DNA of 64,000 bases from Ignavibacteriales bacterium (GTDB lineage: Bacteria; Bacteroidota; Ignavibacteria; Ignavibacteriales; Ignavibacteriaceae). The position numbers and the translations under genes are program-made. Shown piece after piece: positions 18,692 to 27,809 of this stretch. Location: positions 1 to 64,000 of the forward strand of contig JAGUYG010000024.1 in the NCBI GenBank assembly GCA_020061465.1, in the 5' to 3' direction. Position 1 is the first letter of the stretch, and each line of letters begins with the position of its first letter. The notes below the pieces were generated by a model. The model did not search any database. It saw only the letters and a list, made by a program, of their open reading frames with translations, and was not told the origin of the DNA.

Positions 18692-19117
18692 TTATTTTGA
18701 AGATAGATAAGTACGTATTTCTTGTTTGAAAAGATTGTAAACCATTTTTGAGTTCTCTACTAAGGGCTCCATTTTATCTGGATATAAATCCAGCGCATAA
18801 GCATGACTGAAGAAATGACGAAATGCTAAATATTGTCCTAAATAATTTTTACAGCTTTCAGATATTATATTGTTTTTTGAGGCTGCCTCAAGTAAATCCT
18901 TATGCCAAGATTTACCCTCTGGTAAAAATATTTTTTGTGAGAACAATATTTGTTTTAAAACATTTTCGATGCCATTATAAAAATTATGTATAAATGCCGC
19001 AACACCGGCTAATTCAAGTGTTGATAAATATGGAAGGTTCGAAGCGGATGGCATTTCGTTAAATACGGCTTCCATGTTTTCAAATTCTGCTTGTATCATT
19101 TGAGATAATTTATCCAT
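18692..19117 (-). CDS. HepT-like HEPN toxin of a HEPN/MNT toxin-antitoxin pair
   Basis: A 141-aa all-helical protein with the RNase motif R-X4-H-X-Y in FRHFFSHAYALD (Arg100, His105, Tyr107), as in HepT toxins. It overlaps by 8 bp the upstream gene for an MntA-type nucleotidyltransferase, the usual type VII arrangement in which MntA neutralises HepT by adenylylating the Tyr. The N-terminal part resembles the HepT-like family rather than classical DUF86. Confidence 0.75.
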   Translation of the reverse strand: MDKLSQMIQAEFENMEAVFNEMPSASNLPYLSTLELAGVAAFIHNFYNGIENVLKQILFSQKIFLPEGKSWHKDLLEAASKNNIISESCKNYLGQYLAFRHFFSHAYALDLYPDKMEPLVENSKMVYNLFKQEIRTYLSSK

Positions 19118-19379
19118 ACAAGAGAATACCTTCGGATTTTACCATGTCGGTAAACAATGATTTTTTATTAAGATCGATTAAATCTACGGATTTTGAAAGA
19201 GCGAATATTAATTCACCATAGAATTTAAAATAGAGTCTCGCCGAAATTCCCTCGACAGCTAAATCAATATCGTTTGACTCCCTTTCAGGAGAAATGTTTG
19301 AACCAAAAAGATATAATTTAGATACCTTATACCTTTTAGCAATTTCGATTAATTTATATTTATCTTCTTTTGACAACAT
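19110..19379 (-). CDS. MntA-like nucleotidyltransferase antitoxin
   Basis: An 89-aa minimal nucleotidyltransferase. LYLFGSNISPERESNDIDLAV contains the G-S-X9-D-X-D catalytic signature (Gly26, Ser27, Asp37, Asp39), and a third acidic residue is likely in VDLIDL. It precedes and overlaps the HepT-like gene. In characterised pairs MntA transfers AMP to the HEPN toxin. Confidence 0.78.
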   Translation of the reverse strand: MLSKEDKYKLIEIAKRYKVSKLYLFGSNISPERESNDIDLAVEGISARLYFKFYGELIFALSKSVDLIDLNKKSLFTDMVKSEGILLYG

Positions 19380-19478
19380 ATTTAAATCTAATTTAAAGAA
19401 GACTGTTTTGCAACCATCACTATGGGAGAATCAGAAACCGTAGAAAATAATTTTTACCTGAGCTCAGTATATTATTTT

Positions 19479-20261
19479 TCAATTATATAATAGCGCAACA
19501 ATTCTCGTCGGACCTCCGCTGCCGCCTTTAATTTTCATTGGCAGTGCGATCAAGTCAAAACCCTTCTCGGGCAGCAAATCTAAATTTGCCACATTTTCCA
19601 TTATCGGAATTGAGTTTTTACCAAGAATAACATGAGATTCAAAATGTGTTGATTGTCCGTAGTCTATACTCGGAGTGTCAATTCCAATCGCCTTTATTTT
19701 TCTTTCTTTCGTCAACCATTTAGCAGCCTCAGGATGCAGCCCGGGAAAATGAAGTTTGGCAACTGCTTCACTGCCCCGCTCTGATGTACCCAAGTATTTT
19801 TCTCTATCGGGCCAAAACTTGCCAAAGCCGGTTTTAATCAAAACGATTATCCCCTCGTTTAATTCTCCATTAATTTTTTCCCAGCTTAAAAAATCATCAG
19901 TGTTTATTAAGTAATCCCGGTCAGTTTCACATTTCTGCGAGACATCAATTACAACCGCTGAACCAATTAATTTTTCGATCGGTATTTGATCGACCGATAA
20001 TCCATCTTCGTAAAAATGAATTGGTGCATCTAAATGTGTTCCGCCATGCTCGGCAGTACAAAATTTATTTGCACTGTAGTGGTACCCTTTTTCCGTCTTT
20101 CCATGAAATTGAACCTCAAGCTTAAATCCCTCTTCGGTGGGCCAGAATATGGTGGTTTCATCATAAGGATAAGAGAGATCAATGATTTTAGCATTGTTAA
20201 GATTTTGGGCTTCGGCAGAAGAAAAAATTGCAAATAATAAAAATAGTATTACAGTTTTCAT
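19479..20261 (-). CDS. Exported cyclase-family hydrolase (kynurenine-formamidase-like)
   Basis: About 260 aa. The metal-binding motif of the cyclase/KynB family is present: HGGTHLDAPIHFYEDG, with IDLSYPYDETTIFWP at the N-terminus and FPGLHPEAAKWL, IGIDTPSIDYGQSTHFESHVILG later. I place the start at 20261 because it gives a signal peptide (MKTVILFLLFAIFSSAEAQ) and AGAGGT lies just upstream; an upstream in-frame Met at 20327 would add 22 residues before the signal. Substrate is unknown; family members hydrolyse formyl-kynurenine, isatin or cyclic amides. Confidence 0.8.
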   Translation of the reverse strand: MKTVILFLLFAIFSSAEAQNLNNAKIIDLSYPYDETTIFWPTEEGFKLEVQFHGKTEKGYHYSANKFCTAEHGGTHLDAPIHFYEDGLSVDQIPIEKLIGSAVVIDVSQKCETDRDYLINTDDFLSWEKINGELNEGIIVLIKTGFGKFWPDREKYLGTSERGSEAVAKLHFPGLHPEAAKWLTKERKIKAIGIDTPSIDYGQSTHFESHVILGKNSIPIMENVANLDLLPEKGFDLIALPMKIKGGSGGPTRIVALLYN

Positions 20262-20877
20262 AGTTAACCTCTTTTTTTGTAAAGAATGAAATTTTCTTTC
20301 TGAAAAATATTTACCTGGATGCTTCAACAGGTAATCTATAATAAGTTACACGGAGTGGCACAGCGTAGCCAGAAGCTACAAAAAAAACCATCACCTTAAT
20401 TCCAAATCGCAAAAGATCACGGCATAGCTGGATGCCGCTACTGCGGCACAAATGACAAACAATTTCCAATTCTAAAATTCAAATTTTCAAACTGTTTCGC
20501 AATTTGATTTTTAGTATTTGAAATTTATTTGGGTTTTGGAATTTGTCTTATGGATCCTTTGGATTGTTTGGTGCTTTGTACCAAGGTTTGCTTTCAAAAC
20601 AACATTTTTTTACGTAGTGACACAGAGAAAAAAAACAATTGAGCTAAAGAGCCAATACCACCTAGGAAAAAATCTTTTTCAATAATGCTTATTCTTATTT
20701 CTCAAGCATGAAAATAAAGTTTCCTTTTGTCAATTATTTATCGATTTAATCTGCAATACGGCTTTGAAATGCGTTGTATTTCAACTTCTTTAGTGAAAAC
20801 AGGCTGGCACGTTTTCTGTTTAAGTGAGTGCGCTAACTAAAATTGCATATTGTTGAATTTAACTGAGTTGATATAAA
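20262..20877. other. Intergenic region upstream of the Rnf operon
   Basis: No supported gene. The sequence is AT-rich with short low-complexity stretches. It must contain the promoters for the divergent cyclase-family gene and for rnfC, but I cannot assign them. I see no convincing riboswitch or hairpin. Confidence 0.5.
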
Positions 20878-22209
20878 TTGACTATCAAAACATTTCGAGG
20901 GGGGATTCATCCGCCTGAATACAAAGAGTTAACCCAAAATTCAGTATTCGAAAAAGTGCCGGCTCCGGGGCAAATATTTCTACCTTTAACTCAGCACCTT
21001 GGAAGACAAGCCATTCCCGTAGTAAAAAAGGGATCGGTTGTAACCGCGGGAATGTTGGTTGCTCAGGCTGATGGATTTATATCCGCGCCGATTCACAGTC
21101 CGGTGTGCGGAACGGTAGCTAACTTAGGTAAGCAGATTACCAGCAGCGGATTTCCGAAAGATACTATTACAATAATTACAAACGGACAAACCGAAGCCGC
21201 ATTCATGTCGCCGATGGATCCTGAAACAATAACACCGGATGATATAAGAAAGCGTGTCGCCGATGCAGGAATTGTGGGACAGGGCGGTGCGGCATTTCCT
21301 ACCTCAGTTAAATTAACGCCGCCTCCGGAAAAACTGATAGAGTTCGTAATTCTTAACGGCTGCGAATGCGAACCATATCTAACACGCGATTACCGTTTTA
21401 TGCTTGAAAGACCGGATGCTGTTATCGGCGGACTTAAATTAATTTTAAAAGTTTTAGGTGTACAAAAAGGTATTATGGGAATCGAAAACAACAAACCTGC
21501 AGCTATCGAAAAGATGAAAAATTACCTCCGTGATGAAAAAGATCTCTCGGTTGTTGTTGTAAAAACAAAATATCCTCAAGGCGCCGAAAAAATGTTAATC
21601 AAAGCTATCACTGGTCGGGAAGTACCTCCCGGTAAACTGCCCATGGATGTCGGTGCTGTTATGCAAAATGTAGGTACTGCAGTCGCAATATATGATGCTA
21701 TAACCAAGGGTGAACCGTTAATCACAGCAGCATTAACTGTAAGCGGAAAGGGAATCAAAAATCCAAAAAATCTTATTGTTCCTGTCGGAACACCGATTAA
21801 AGATGTTATCGACCATTGCGGCGGATTAACAGATAATGCAGCTAAAATTATTGTCGGCGGACCCATGATGGGAGCGGCTCAATATGATCTTTCCTCTCCG
21901 GTAATGAAAGCAACTTCCGGAATTCTTGTTCTCACAAAGGATGAAGTTGAAACTAAGCAGGAAACTACTTGTGTTAGATGCGGTAAATGTGTTGAAGTCT
22001 GTCCGTTGAATTTATTGCCTACACGCTTAGCGCGGCTAACGCAATTGCAGAGATACGAAGATGCAGAGATGATAGGCATTACGGTTTGTATGGAATGTGG
22101 CACATGTGCCTATACATGCCCTTCAAACATTCCGTTAGTTCAGTGGATACGGTTAGGCAAACAGAAAGTTTTTCGGCTTCAAAAAGAAAGATCAGCTTCT
22201 GAGAATTAA
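20878..22209 (+). CDS. rnfC: Rnf electron-transport complex subunit RnfC
   Basis: RnfC is the NADH-binding, iron-sulfur subunit of the membrane ferredoxin:NAD+ oxidoreductase. The 443-aa protein has the FRGGIHPPEYKELT start, GQGGAAFPTSVKL and NGCECEPYLTRDYR of the FMN/NADH-binding part, and two 4Fe-4S motifs near the C-terminus (CVRCGKCVEVCPLNLLP and CMECGTCAYTCPSNIPL). The start is a TTG at 20878: no in-frame ATG exists before the conserved N-terminus, and the upstream codon two away is a stop. First gene of the rnf operon. Confidence 0.95.
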   Translation: MTIKTFRGGIHPPEYKELTQNSVFEKVPAPGQIFLPLTQHLGRQAIPVVKKGSVVTAGMLVAQADGFISAPIHSPVCGTVANLGKQITSSGFPKDTITIITNGQTEAAFMSPMDPETITPDDIRKRVADAGIVGQGGAAFPTSVKLTPPPEKLIEFVILNGCECEPYLTRDYRFMLERPDAVIGGLKLILKVLGVQKGIMGIENNKPAAIEKMKNYLRDEKDLSVVVVKTKYPQGAEKMLIKAITGREVPPGKLPMDVGAVMQNVGTAVAIYDAITKGEPLITAALTVSGKGIKNPKNLIVPVGTPIKDVIDHCGGLTDNAAKIIVGGPMMGAAQYDLSSPVMKATSGILVLTKDEVETKQETTCVRCGKCVEVCPLNLLPTRLARLTQLQRYEDAEMIGITVCMECGTCAYTCPSNIPLVQWIRLGKQKVFRLQKERSASEN

Positions 22210-22291
22210 TTATAAATTAAGCAACACGATTAGAAAAAATAACCTGAAGTTTTATCATCAAGAATTATTAGACTTAGATTGAAAATAAATT

Positions 22292-23287
22292 ATGACTGCA
22301 TCGGATTCTGAAGAAAATAAACAGATAAGATTTGACTTAACAACCTCTCCTCATTTACACTCTAAATGGTCAACCCAAAAGGTTATGTGGTTAGTTGTAG
22401 CTTCTTTAGCGCCTTCTATCTTTACATCCTTACTGTTCTTTGGTTTATATCAACTGCTTATAATTGCAGTTGCTATTTTGTTTGCGGCAGGAACGGAGTA
22501 TGCATTACAAGTTATGCGTAATAAACAGCCAACAATTTTGGATGGAAGCGCAATGTTGACCGGATTATTATTAGCACTTACTCTGCCGCCAAACTTTTCT
22601 CTTTCAGCAACTGCAATAGGCTCAGTTGTGGCGGTCGGGTTAGGAAAGCAGATTTTCGGCGGCTTAGGATTTAATATTTTTAACCCTGCACTTGTTGGAA
22701 GAGCTTTTTTACAAGCTGCTTTTCCTGTACAAATTACAACATGGAGTAAACCACATCTTGCAGTTGACACAATAAGCTCGGCTACTCCGCTTGCGGCATT
22801 TAAGTTTGATCATGTTTCAACCGAAATCGGTCCTTTGTTCTTCGGAAATATCGGAGGTTCTTTAGGTGAAACTTCCGCACTTGCAATTTTAGCCGGCGGA
22901 TTTTTCTTAATAGCAATACGAATAGTTAACTGGCAGATTCCCGTATCGATGATACTCGGTATGATAATTTTCGGCGGAGTATTTCATCTAATTAATCCTG
23001 CGGTAAATCCCTCCCCTCTCTTCCATATATTTGCAGGCGGATTTCTCTTCGGTGCAATGTTCATGGCAACCGATTGGGTTACTTCTCCTATTACTTCTTC
23101 CGGCATGTGGATATTTGGATTGGGAATTTCTTTAATACTTGTCGTGATAAGATTATACGGAGGCTTACCCGAAGGAGTAATGTATTCAATCTTATTTATG
23201 AACGCTTTTGTTCCCTTGATAAATCGTCTTACACAGCCGGCAATTTTCGGAATTAAACAGGGGGGACAAAATGAAAAAAGTTATTAG
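22292..23287 (+). CDS. rnfD: Rnf complex membrane subunit RnfD
   Basis: A 331-aa integral membrane protein with about 8-10 hydrophobic helices. GSAMLTGLLLALTLPPNF, FGGLGFNIFNPALVGRAFLQAAFP and ISSATPLAAFK (site of the covalently bound FMN Thr in the family) are RnfD/NqrB signatures; FMATDWVTSPIT is also conserved. It starts 82 bp after rnfC and its 3' end overlaps rnfG by 17 bp. Confidence 0.95.
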   Translation: MTASDSEENKQIRFDLTTSPHLHSKWSTQKVMWLVVASLAPSIFTSLLFFGLYQLLIIAVAILFAAGTEYALQVMRNKQPTILDGSAMLTGLLLALTLPPNFSLSATAIGSVVAVGLGKQIFGGLGFNIFNPALVGRAFLQAAFPVQITTWSKPHLAVDTISSATPLAAFKFDHVSTEIGPLFFGNIGGSLGETSALAILAGGFFLIAIRIVNWQIPVSMILGMIIFGGVFHLINPAVNPSPLFHIFAGGFLFGAMFMATDWVTSPITSSGMWIFGLGISLILVVIRLYGGLPEGVMYSILFMNAFVPLINRLTQPAIFGIKQGGQNEKSY

Positions 23288-23834
23288 GATGATACTTACT
23301 CTAAGCATAATCGGAATTTTTTCCGGCGGTGTTTTATCCAAAATTAATGATTGGGCAGTACCTTACATTGAAGCAAATAAGAAAGCCGCGACCGAAAAAG
23401 CAATTTCTCTTGTTCAACCTGAAGGAAAGAATTATGAACGAATTAAAGAAGCACCGTTTGAGGCTTACAAAGTATTTGACGAACAGAATAACTTGATCGG
23501 TTACTCTTTAGTTTATGAAGGAAATGGTTTCCAAGGAAAGATAAGATTAATGGCAGGAGTAAGTGTAGATTTAAATAAAATAACCGCACTCGAAATTTTA
23601 GAGCAGGTTGAAACTCCCGGTCTTGGTACAAAAGTAACTAAAGAACCGTTCACATCTCAATTTAATAATTTAATCACTACACCTCAGATAGATTGGGTTA
23701 AAGGTGTTAAACCGGATAAACCGAATGAAATTCAAGCTATAACAGGCGCAACAATTTCATCCAAAGCTGTGGTTGCAATAATAAATTCAGGAATCGATCA
23801 ATTACGAAATTTTCACGATAGTGGTGTCAAATGA
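23271..23834 (+). CDS. rnfG: Rnf complex subunit RnfG
   Basis: A 187-aa protein with one N-terminal membrane helix (about residues 7-24) and a periplasmic FMN-binding domain. EILEQVETPGLG and ITGATISSKAVV are the RnfG/NqrC signature, the Thr in TGATIS being the covalent FMN site. A GGGGGA run within rnfD just before the ATG can act as ribosome-binding site. It overlaps both rnfD and rnfE, showing tight coupling. Confidence 0.95.
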   Translation: MKKVIRMILTLSIIGIFSGGVLSKINDWAVPYIEANKKAATEKAISLVQPEGKNYERIKEAPFEAYKVFDEQNNLIGYSLVYEGNGFQGKIRLMAGVSVDLNKITALEILEQVETPGLGTKVTKEPFTSQFNNLITTPQIDWVKGVKPDKPNEIQAITGATISSKAVVAIINSGIDQLRNFHDSGVK

Positions 23835-24520
23835 AAAAGCAGGTAACGCTGTCGAAAGAATTTTTAAAGGGCTTATGGGATATTAATCCCATATTCAAGC
23901 AAGTGCTTGGTATGTGCCCTACGCTTGCCGTAACAGTTTCTGCAATCAACGGAATTGCAATGGGTTTGGCTACTACCTTTGTGCTGGTCTGCGCCAGTCT
24001 TCTAATTTCTACGATAAGAAAATTAATTCCGACACAGGTTCGAATTGCTTCTTTCATCGTAATTATTGCCACCTTTGTTACAATAGTAGATTTGGTTATG
24101 AAAGCAAAATTTCCCGAATTGAGTAAAGCTCTCGGTCCTTTTATTCCACTGATAGTTGTTAACTGCTTGATACTTGGCAGACAAGAAGCCTTTGCTTCTA
24201 AAAGCAAACCTTTGAGAGCATTGCTTGATGCATTGGGGAACGGCGCCGGATTTTTATTAGCGCTCTTTGTTCTTGGCGGGATAAGAGAAATAATCGGAAG
24301 CAGAACTTTACTTGGCTTTCAAGTTATGCCAAACGGATTTGAACCATGGTTGATTATGATTCTTCCGGCAGGTGCTTTTTTAACTTTAGGATTACTGCTT
24401 GGCTTTGCCAATTTATATACCGGCAGAAGAGACCGATTTGAAAAAGAAGCACTGCAGGCTCAATATAGAAGCGTAGGAAAAGAAGCTGTTTTTCAGAACG
24501 ATCCTTCGGAAAAGAGTTAG
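23831..24520 (+). CDS. rnfE: Rnf complex membrane subunit RnfE
   Basis: A 229-aa integral membrane protein starting FLKGLWDINPIFKQVLGMCPTLAVT, the RnfE/NqrD signature, with IVVNCLILGRQEAFA and LGNGAGFLLALFVLGGIREI. Around six helices are visible. Its ATG overlaps the rnfG stop (ATGA). The basic C-terminal tail is cytosolic by the usual topology. Confidence 0.95.
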   Translation: MKKQVTLSKEFLKGLWDINPIFKQVLGMCPTLAVTVSAINGIAMGLATTFVLVCASLLISTIRKLIPTQVRIASFIVIIATFVTIVDLVMKAKFPELSKALGPFIPLIVVNCLILGRQEAFASKSKPLRALLDALGNGAGFLLALFVLGGIREIIGSRTLLGFQVMPNGFEPWLIMILPAGAFLTLGLLLGFANLYTGRRDRFEKEALQAQYRSVGKEAVFQNDPSEKS

Positions 24521-24530
24521 AGGCGAAGTA

Positions 24531-25103
24531 ATGGAATTATTTTTAATCTTTATTTCGGCAGCTTTAGTTAATAATTTTGTATTAGCATACTTCCTCGGAA
24601 TATGCCCGTTCATCGGAGTATCCAATAAAATATCATCTGCATTTTCGATGGGCTTGGCAACTACATTTGTAATGACGATAACCGCAATTGTTAGCTGGCT
24701 TTTGTTCAATTTAATATTAGTACCGTATAATCTTGAATTTTTGCAGATACCATCTTTCATATTAGTTATTGCATCGTTAGTTCAGTTTGTTGAAATGTTT
24801 ATAAAGAAAGTAAGTCAGCCGTTATATCGTGCACTCGGAATTTTTCTTCCGTTGATTACAACCAATTGTGCAATACTCGGTCTTGCTCTTTTTGCTTCGA
24901 TGAGAGAGTATACTTTTATAGAAAGTATTATTTTTGGAGTGGGCGCAGGAGTCGGGTTTATTTTAGCGTTGGTTTTAATGGCGGGAATACGGGAAGAATT
25001 AGAGCTTGCCGATGTACCCAAAGCTTTTCAAGGCGCACCGATTACTTTGATAGTTGCAGGGATTCTTGCTTTAGCCTTTATGGGATTTGCAGGAATGATT
25101 TAA
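24531..25103 (+). CDS. rnfA: Rnf complex membrane subunit RnfA
   Basis: A 190-aa six-helix membrane protein. NNFVLAYFLGICPFIGVS and PLITTNCAILGLALF are the RnfA/NqrE signature; the conserved Cys residues in those segments are ligands of the intramembrane iron-sulfur centre shared with RnfE. It lies 10 bp after rnfE. Confidence 0.95.
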   Translation: MELFLIFISAALVNNFVLAYFLGICPFIGVSNKISSAFSMGLATTFVMTITAIVSWLLFNLILVPYNLEFLQIPSFILVIASLVQFVEMFIKKVSQPLYRALGIFLPLITTNCAILGLALFASMREYTFIESIIFGVGAGVGFILALVLMAGIREELELADVPKAFQGAPITLIVAGILALAFMGFAGMI

Positions 25104-25135
25104 GACAAAAAATAATTATAGGAGAATTAATAAAA

Positions 25136-25879
25136 ATGTTATCACGCCGAACCTTCTTAAAATCAGTAGGAATTGCAGCAGCTTTAGGTGCCGGCTTCGG
25201 AGCCGGAAAACTTTTTTCTTTATCCGGCAATAAAACTTTTGCTTTGCACGGATTTATCCCGGCTGATGAAAAATATGCTGCGGATGTTTTTTCTGCATTC
25301 ATCAAAAAGATTAGAAGCAATTCTACGCCAATAATTTATGCCGAGCAAGATTTGAAACGCATGATTGAAAAAGTTTATCCCGCAGCAGTAAATGGTAAAT
25401 ATGGTTTATCAAGTAAGGAAACAATTTCTATCCGTATGAATAAGCTTAATACAGAAGTTAACGGCGATATTCTTTTAAGTGATGCTTCTGCTGCAGTATT
25501 TAATCCGGATGAAGATTTTACCAGTTCCTTTATTTGGCTGCGAAAAAGTTTGAAGAACACAAAAGCACAATATCTCATAAGTATTGAATACAAGGAGAAC
25601 GACTTATTCTCATCGTTGTTCAAAGCAAATGATAAAATTGTTGTGATAGAAAATGAAAAGGGAATAGTTGACAAAGTGGATATTAACAAATCATACAAAA
25701 ATATTTTAATCGATGGTCCACAGGGTAATACCGCATTACAAATTTCAGACGGTTTAGCTCATGTTCATAAATCAACATGCAGACATTCAATATGCACTAA
25801 AGCAGGATTTATTTCCGAGATCGGAAGTATAATTGCCTGCGCACCAAACAAAGTTTTAATAAAAATTGAAAAAGCTTAA
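25136..25879 (+). CDS. Rnf-operon protein with twin-arginine-like leader and NusG_II domain
   Basis: A 247-aa protein placed between rnfA and rnfB. The N-terminus MLSRRTFLKSVGIAAALGAG is a Tat-type leader (SRRTFLK). The middle (about 45-180) has no recognised domain. The last ~60 residues (ISDGLAHVHKSTCRHSICTK, then a GxIsxxGxIIACAPNKVLIKIE pattern) match the NusG domain II family, which occurs as a stand-alone exported domain near Rnf genes in other bacteria. It is thus probably an accessory or assembly protein of the complex. GGAG at 25122-25125 precedes the ATG. Upstream extension in this frame lies inside rnfA and is not used. Confidence 0.7.
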   Translation: MLSRRTFLKSVGIAAALGAGFGAGKLFSLSGNKTFALHGFIPADEKYAADVFSAFIKKIRSNSTPIIYAEQDLKRMIEKVYPAAVNGKYGLSSKETISIRMNKLNTEVNGDILLSDASAAVFNPDEDFTSSFIWLRKSLKNTKAQYLISIEYKENDLFSSLFKANDKIVVIENEKGIVDKVDINKSYKNILIDGPQGNTALQISDGLAHVHKSTCRHSICTKAGFISEIGSIIACAPNKVLIKIEKA

Positions 25880-25897
25880 AGTATCAGGGGATAGATA

Positions 25898-26743
25898 ATG
25901 GTTTTAACATTCATCGTTGCAATTGTAACAATGGGCGGATTGGGATTCATATTTGCAAGTGCTCTTGCGGTGGCGGATAAAAAGTTAAAAGTTGTAGAAG
26001 ACCTGCGCATTGCCGAAGTAAACGAGATCCTTCCTAATGCAAACTGCGGTGCGTGCGGAAATGCAGGCTGCTATGATTTTGCGGTTAAGGTAGTGCAAGG
26101 GAAAGTCGATCCAAGTAAATGCACAGTTGGAGGTCAAGACGTTATAGATGAAGTATCGCGAATTTTAGGTGTTGAAGCAGGCAGCAGCACAAAAATGGTT
26201 GCACGGGTTCTTTGCCGCGGCGGCAATGCAGAAGCAGCACAAAAAGAAAATGCCGCTTACTACGGACCTCAAAGCTGCTCGGTTCAGGCATTGGTGGGGG
26301 GCGGTGATAAGCTCTGCTTTGATGGCTGCCTTGGCGGCGGTGAGTGTGTTGACGCATGCCAATTTAATGCGATGTATATGAATGACAATGGTCTGCCTGT
26401 TGTTATTGAAGAGCTTTGCACCGGCTGCGGTCTTTGTGCAAAAGCATGCCCGCGTAATATAATCGAAATCCATCCGGTTGATAGAACGCTATTTGTCTTT
26501 TGCAAAAATCACGATGATCCTAAAACTTCAAAGAAGGTTTGCAAAGCCGCATGCATTGCCTGTGGAATTTGTGCAAGAAAATCCGACGGCGGAGTTGTTA
26601 TGCTTGACAATCTTGCCGTAATTAATTATTCAAAACTCGATATAAGCAAAATACCTTTGGATAAATGCAGCACAAAAGCAATTGATTTCGTTCACGCTGA
26701 CGTTCAAATAACTGAAGAAAAAATTCCGGCAGAAGTAAGCTAA
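25898..26743 (+). CDS. rnfB: Rnf complex iron-sulfur subunit RnfB
   Basis: RnfB accepts electrons from ferredoxin. The 281-aa protein has an N-terminal membrane helix (about residues 2-24), a 4Fe-4S domain with NANCGACGNAGCYDFAVKV, then ferredoxin-like motifs (CFDGCLGGGECVDACQF, CTGCGLCAKACPRNIIEIHP, CKAACIACGICAR). Number and spacing of clusters fit RnfB, and the C-terminus is of ordinary length. It lies 18 bp after the NusG_II gene. Confidence 0.95.
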   Translation: MVLTFIVAIVTMGGLGFIFASALAVADKKLKVVEDLRIAEVNEILPNANCGACGNAGCYDFAVKVVQGKVDPSKCTVGGQDVIDEVSRILGVEAGSSTKMVARVLCRGGNAEAAQKENAAYYGPQSCSVQALVGGGDKLCFDGCLGGGECVDACQFNAMYMNDNGLPVVIEELCTGCGLCAKACPRNIIEIHPVDRTLFVFCKNHDDPKTSKKVCKAACIACGICARKSDGGVVMLDNLAVINYSKLDISKIPLDKCSTKAIDFVHADVQITEEKIPAEVS

Positions 26744-26789
26744 TTAATCCGATGCTGTGTTAGTCAAGCAAAAATATTTTATAAAGTTT

Positions 26790-27242
26790 ATGTTAAAAGA
26801 GCAGTTAGTTGAAGAAGGAATAGTTTCCGAAATTAAAAACAGCGTTGCAACTGTAATGCTTGCAAATAAAGAATCATGTAATGAATGTTCGGCTAAATTA
26901 TTTTGCAATCCAAAAGGAGAAGATATACGCGGTTTAAGCGCTGCCGATCCGATCGGAGTTAATGTAGGCGACAGAGTAATTGTTTCATTAGGCGGCGAAC
27001 ATTTGTTAACTGCCGCTTTATTATTGTACGGAGTTCCGCTTGTTATATTAATTGCCGGCATCTTGACGGGCTACTACTTGTTCGAGAAAAATACCGAGTT
27101 ACATTCAACCTTTTTAGGCGCTTCTTTAACAGGCTTGTATTACTTGGTAATACATAGTTGTTCAAGAAAAGAAAACCGCGGAAAAAAGTTTCTGCCGAAG
27201 ATTGTCTCTGTAGAGCATGTTAATCCCTCCACTAAACAATAA
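26790..27242 (+). CDS. rseC: RseC/MucC-like membrane protein
   Basis: About 150 aa. MLKEQLVEEGIVSEIKNSVA followed by SCNECSAKLFCNP and GDRVIV matches the RseC/MucC family, whose members reduce SoxR or modulate sigma-E in enterobacteria and often accompany rnf/rsx genes. Two hydrophobic segments occupy about residues 68-110. The ATG at 26790 is preferred; a GTG at 26757 would add a non-conserved 11 residues. Last gene of the rnf operon; its exact job here is unknown. Confidence 0.8.
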   Translation: MLKEQLVEEGIVSEIKNSVATVMLANKESCNECSAKLFCNPKGEDIRGLSAADPIGVNVGDRVIVSLGGEHLLTAALLLYGVPLVILIAGILTGYYLFEKNTELHSTFLGASLTGLYYLVIHSCSRKENRGKKFLPKIVSVEHVNPSTKQ

Positions 27243-27359
27243 CTGCAAATCAACTTCATTTAAAGCAGATCAAAGAAAATCAGATTCGATTAATTCTTAA
27301 TCCGGCAAAGGGAAACAGTTGAAGGATATTTCCCCATATCAAGAATGTGTGAAGATGAC

Positions 27360-27809
27360 CTACCCTTTTCTTTTACGCATACTTTCGAACTTAGGAAGCG
27401 ATTCATCCTCCAACTCTGCCGATGAATCACTAAGGATATCTTCCATAATATTCGGAACGGTAACTCCGCCGGCTTTTTCATACTTATAAGTATTTACTGC
27501 CGTTTTAACGGCATTTTTAATACTGCTTACTTCCTTTTCCAATTTGCCGCGCAAACCGGAATGTTTTTGGCTGTTCAAAGTATTTAACAGCCTGGCTTTA
27601 GATACAAGATCATCGCCGCCTAAATTTGATTCGATACCGCCGGTTTCTTCCGCTTTCGGTTTTCCTGTCAGCAAACCTTCTGCCTTCTTAATAAGGCTGT
27701 TCAATTTCCCTCTGCCGTCTTTTGATGCAAGCAAAAAGGAAAGAGCACCGCCGACAGCACCGCCGATTATAACGGCTAAAACACTTATTCGTTTTGTTAT
27801 GCTGCTCAT
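27360..27809 (-). CDS. YtxH-like protein
   Basis: A 149-aa protein with one N-terminal membrane segment (VLAVIIGGAVGGALSFLLAS) directly followed by KDGRGKLNSLIKKAEGLL, the arrangement of YtxH/gas-vesicle-like proteins. The remainder is charged and probably coiled-coil. Function unknown; relatives are linked to envelope stress. Confidence 0.6.
   Translation of the reverse strand: MSSITKRISVLAVIIGGAVGGALSFLLASKDGRGKLNSLIKKAEGLLTGKPKAEETGGIESNLGGDDLVSKARLLNTLNSQKHSGLRGKLEKEVSSIKNAVKTAVNTYKYEKAGGVTVPNIMEDILSDSSAELEDESLPKFESMRKRKG

Noticed and set aside
20262-20877. Flavin riboswitch upstream of the Rnf operon
   Set aside because: Looked for because Rnf uses flavins, but no conserved FMN-riboswitch core or paired stems could be recognised.
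24866-25135. Upstream extension of the NusG_II gene frame
   Set aside because: It overlaps rnfA in another frame and is Cys/Arg-rich nonsense; the Tat leader at 25136 is the natural start.
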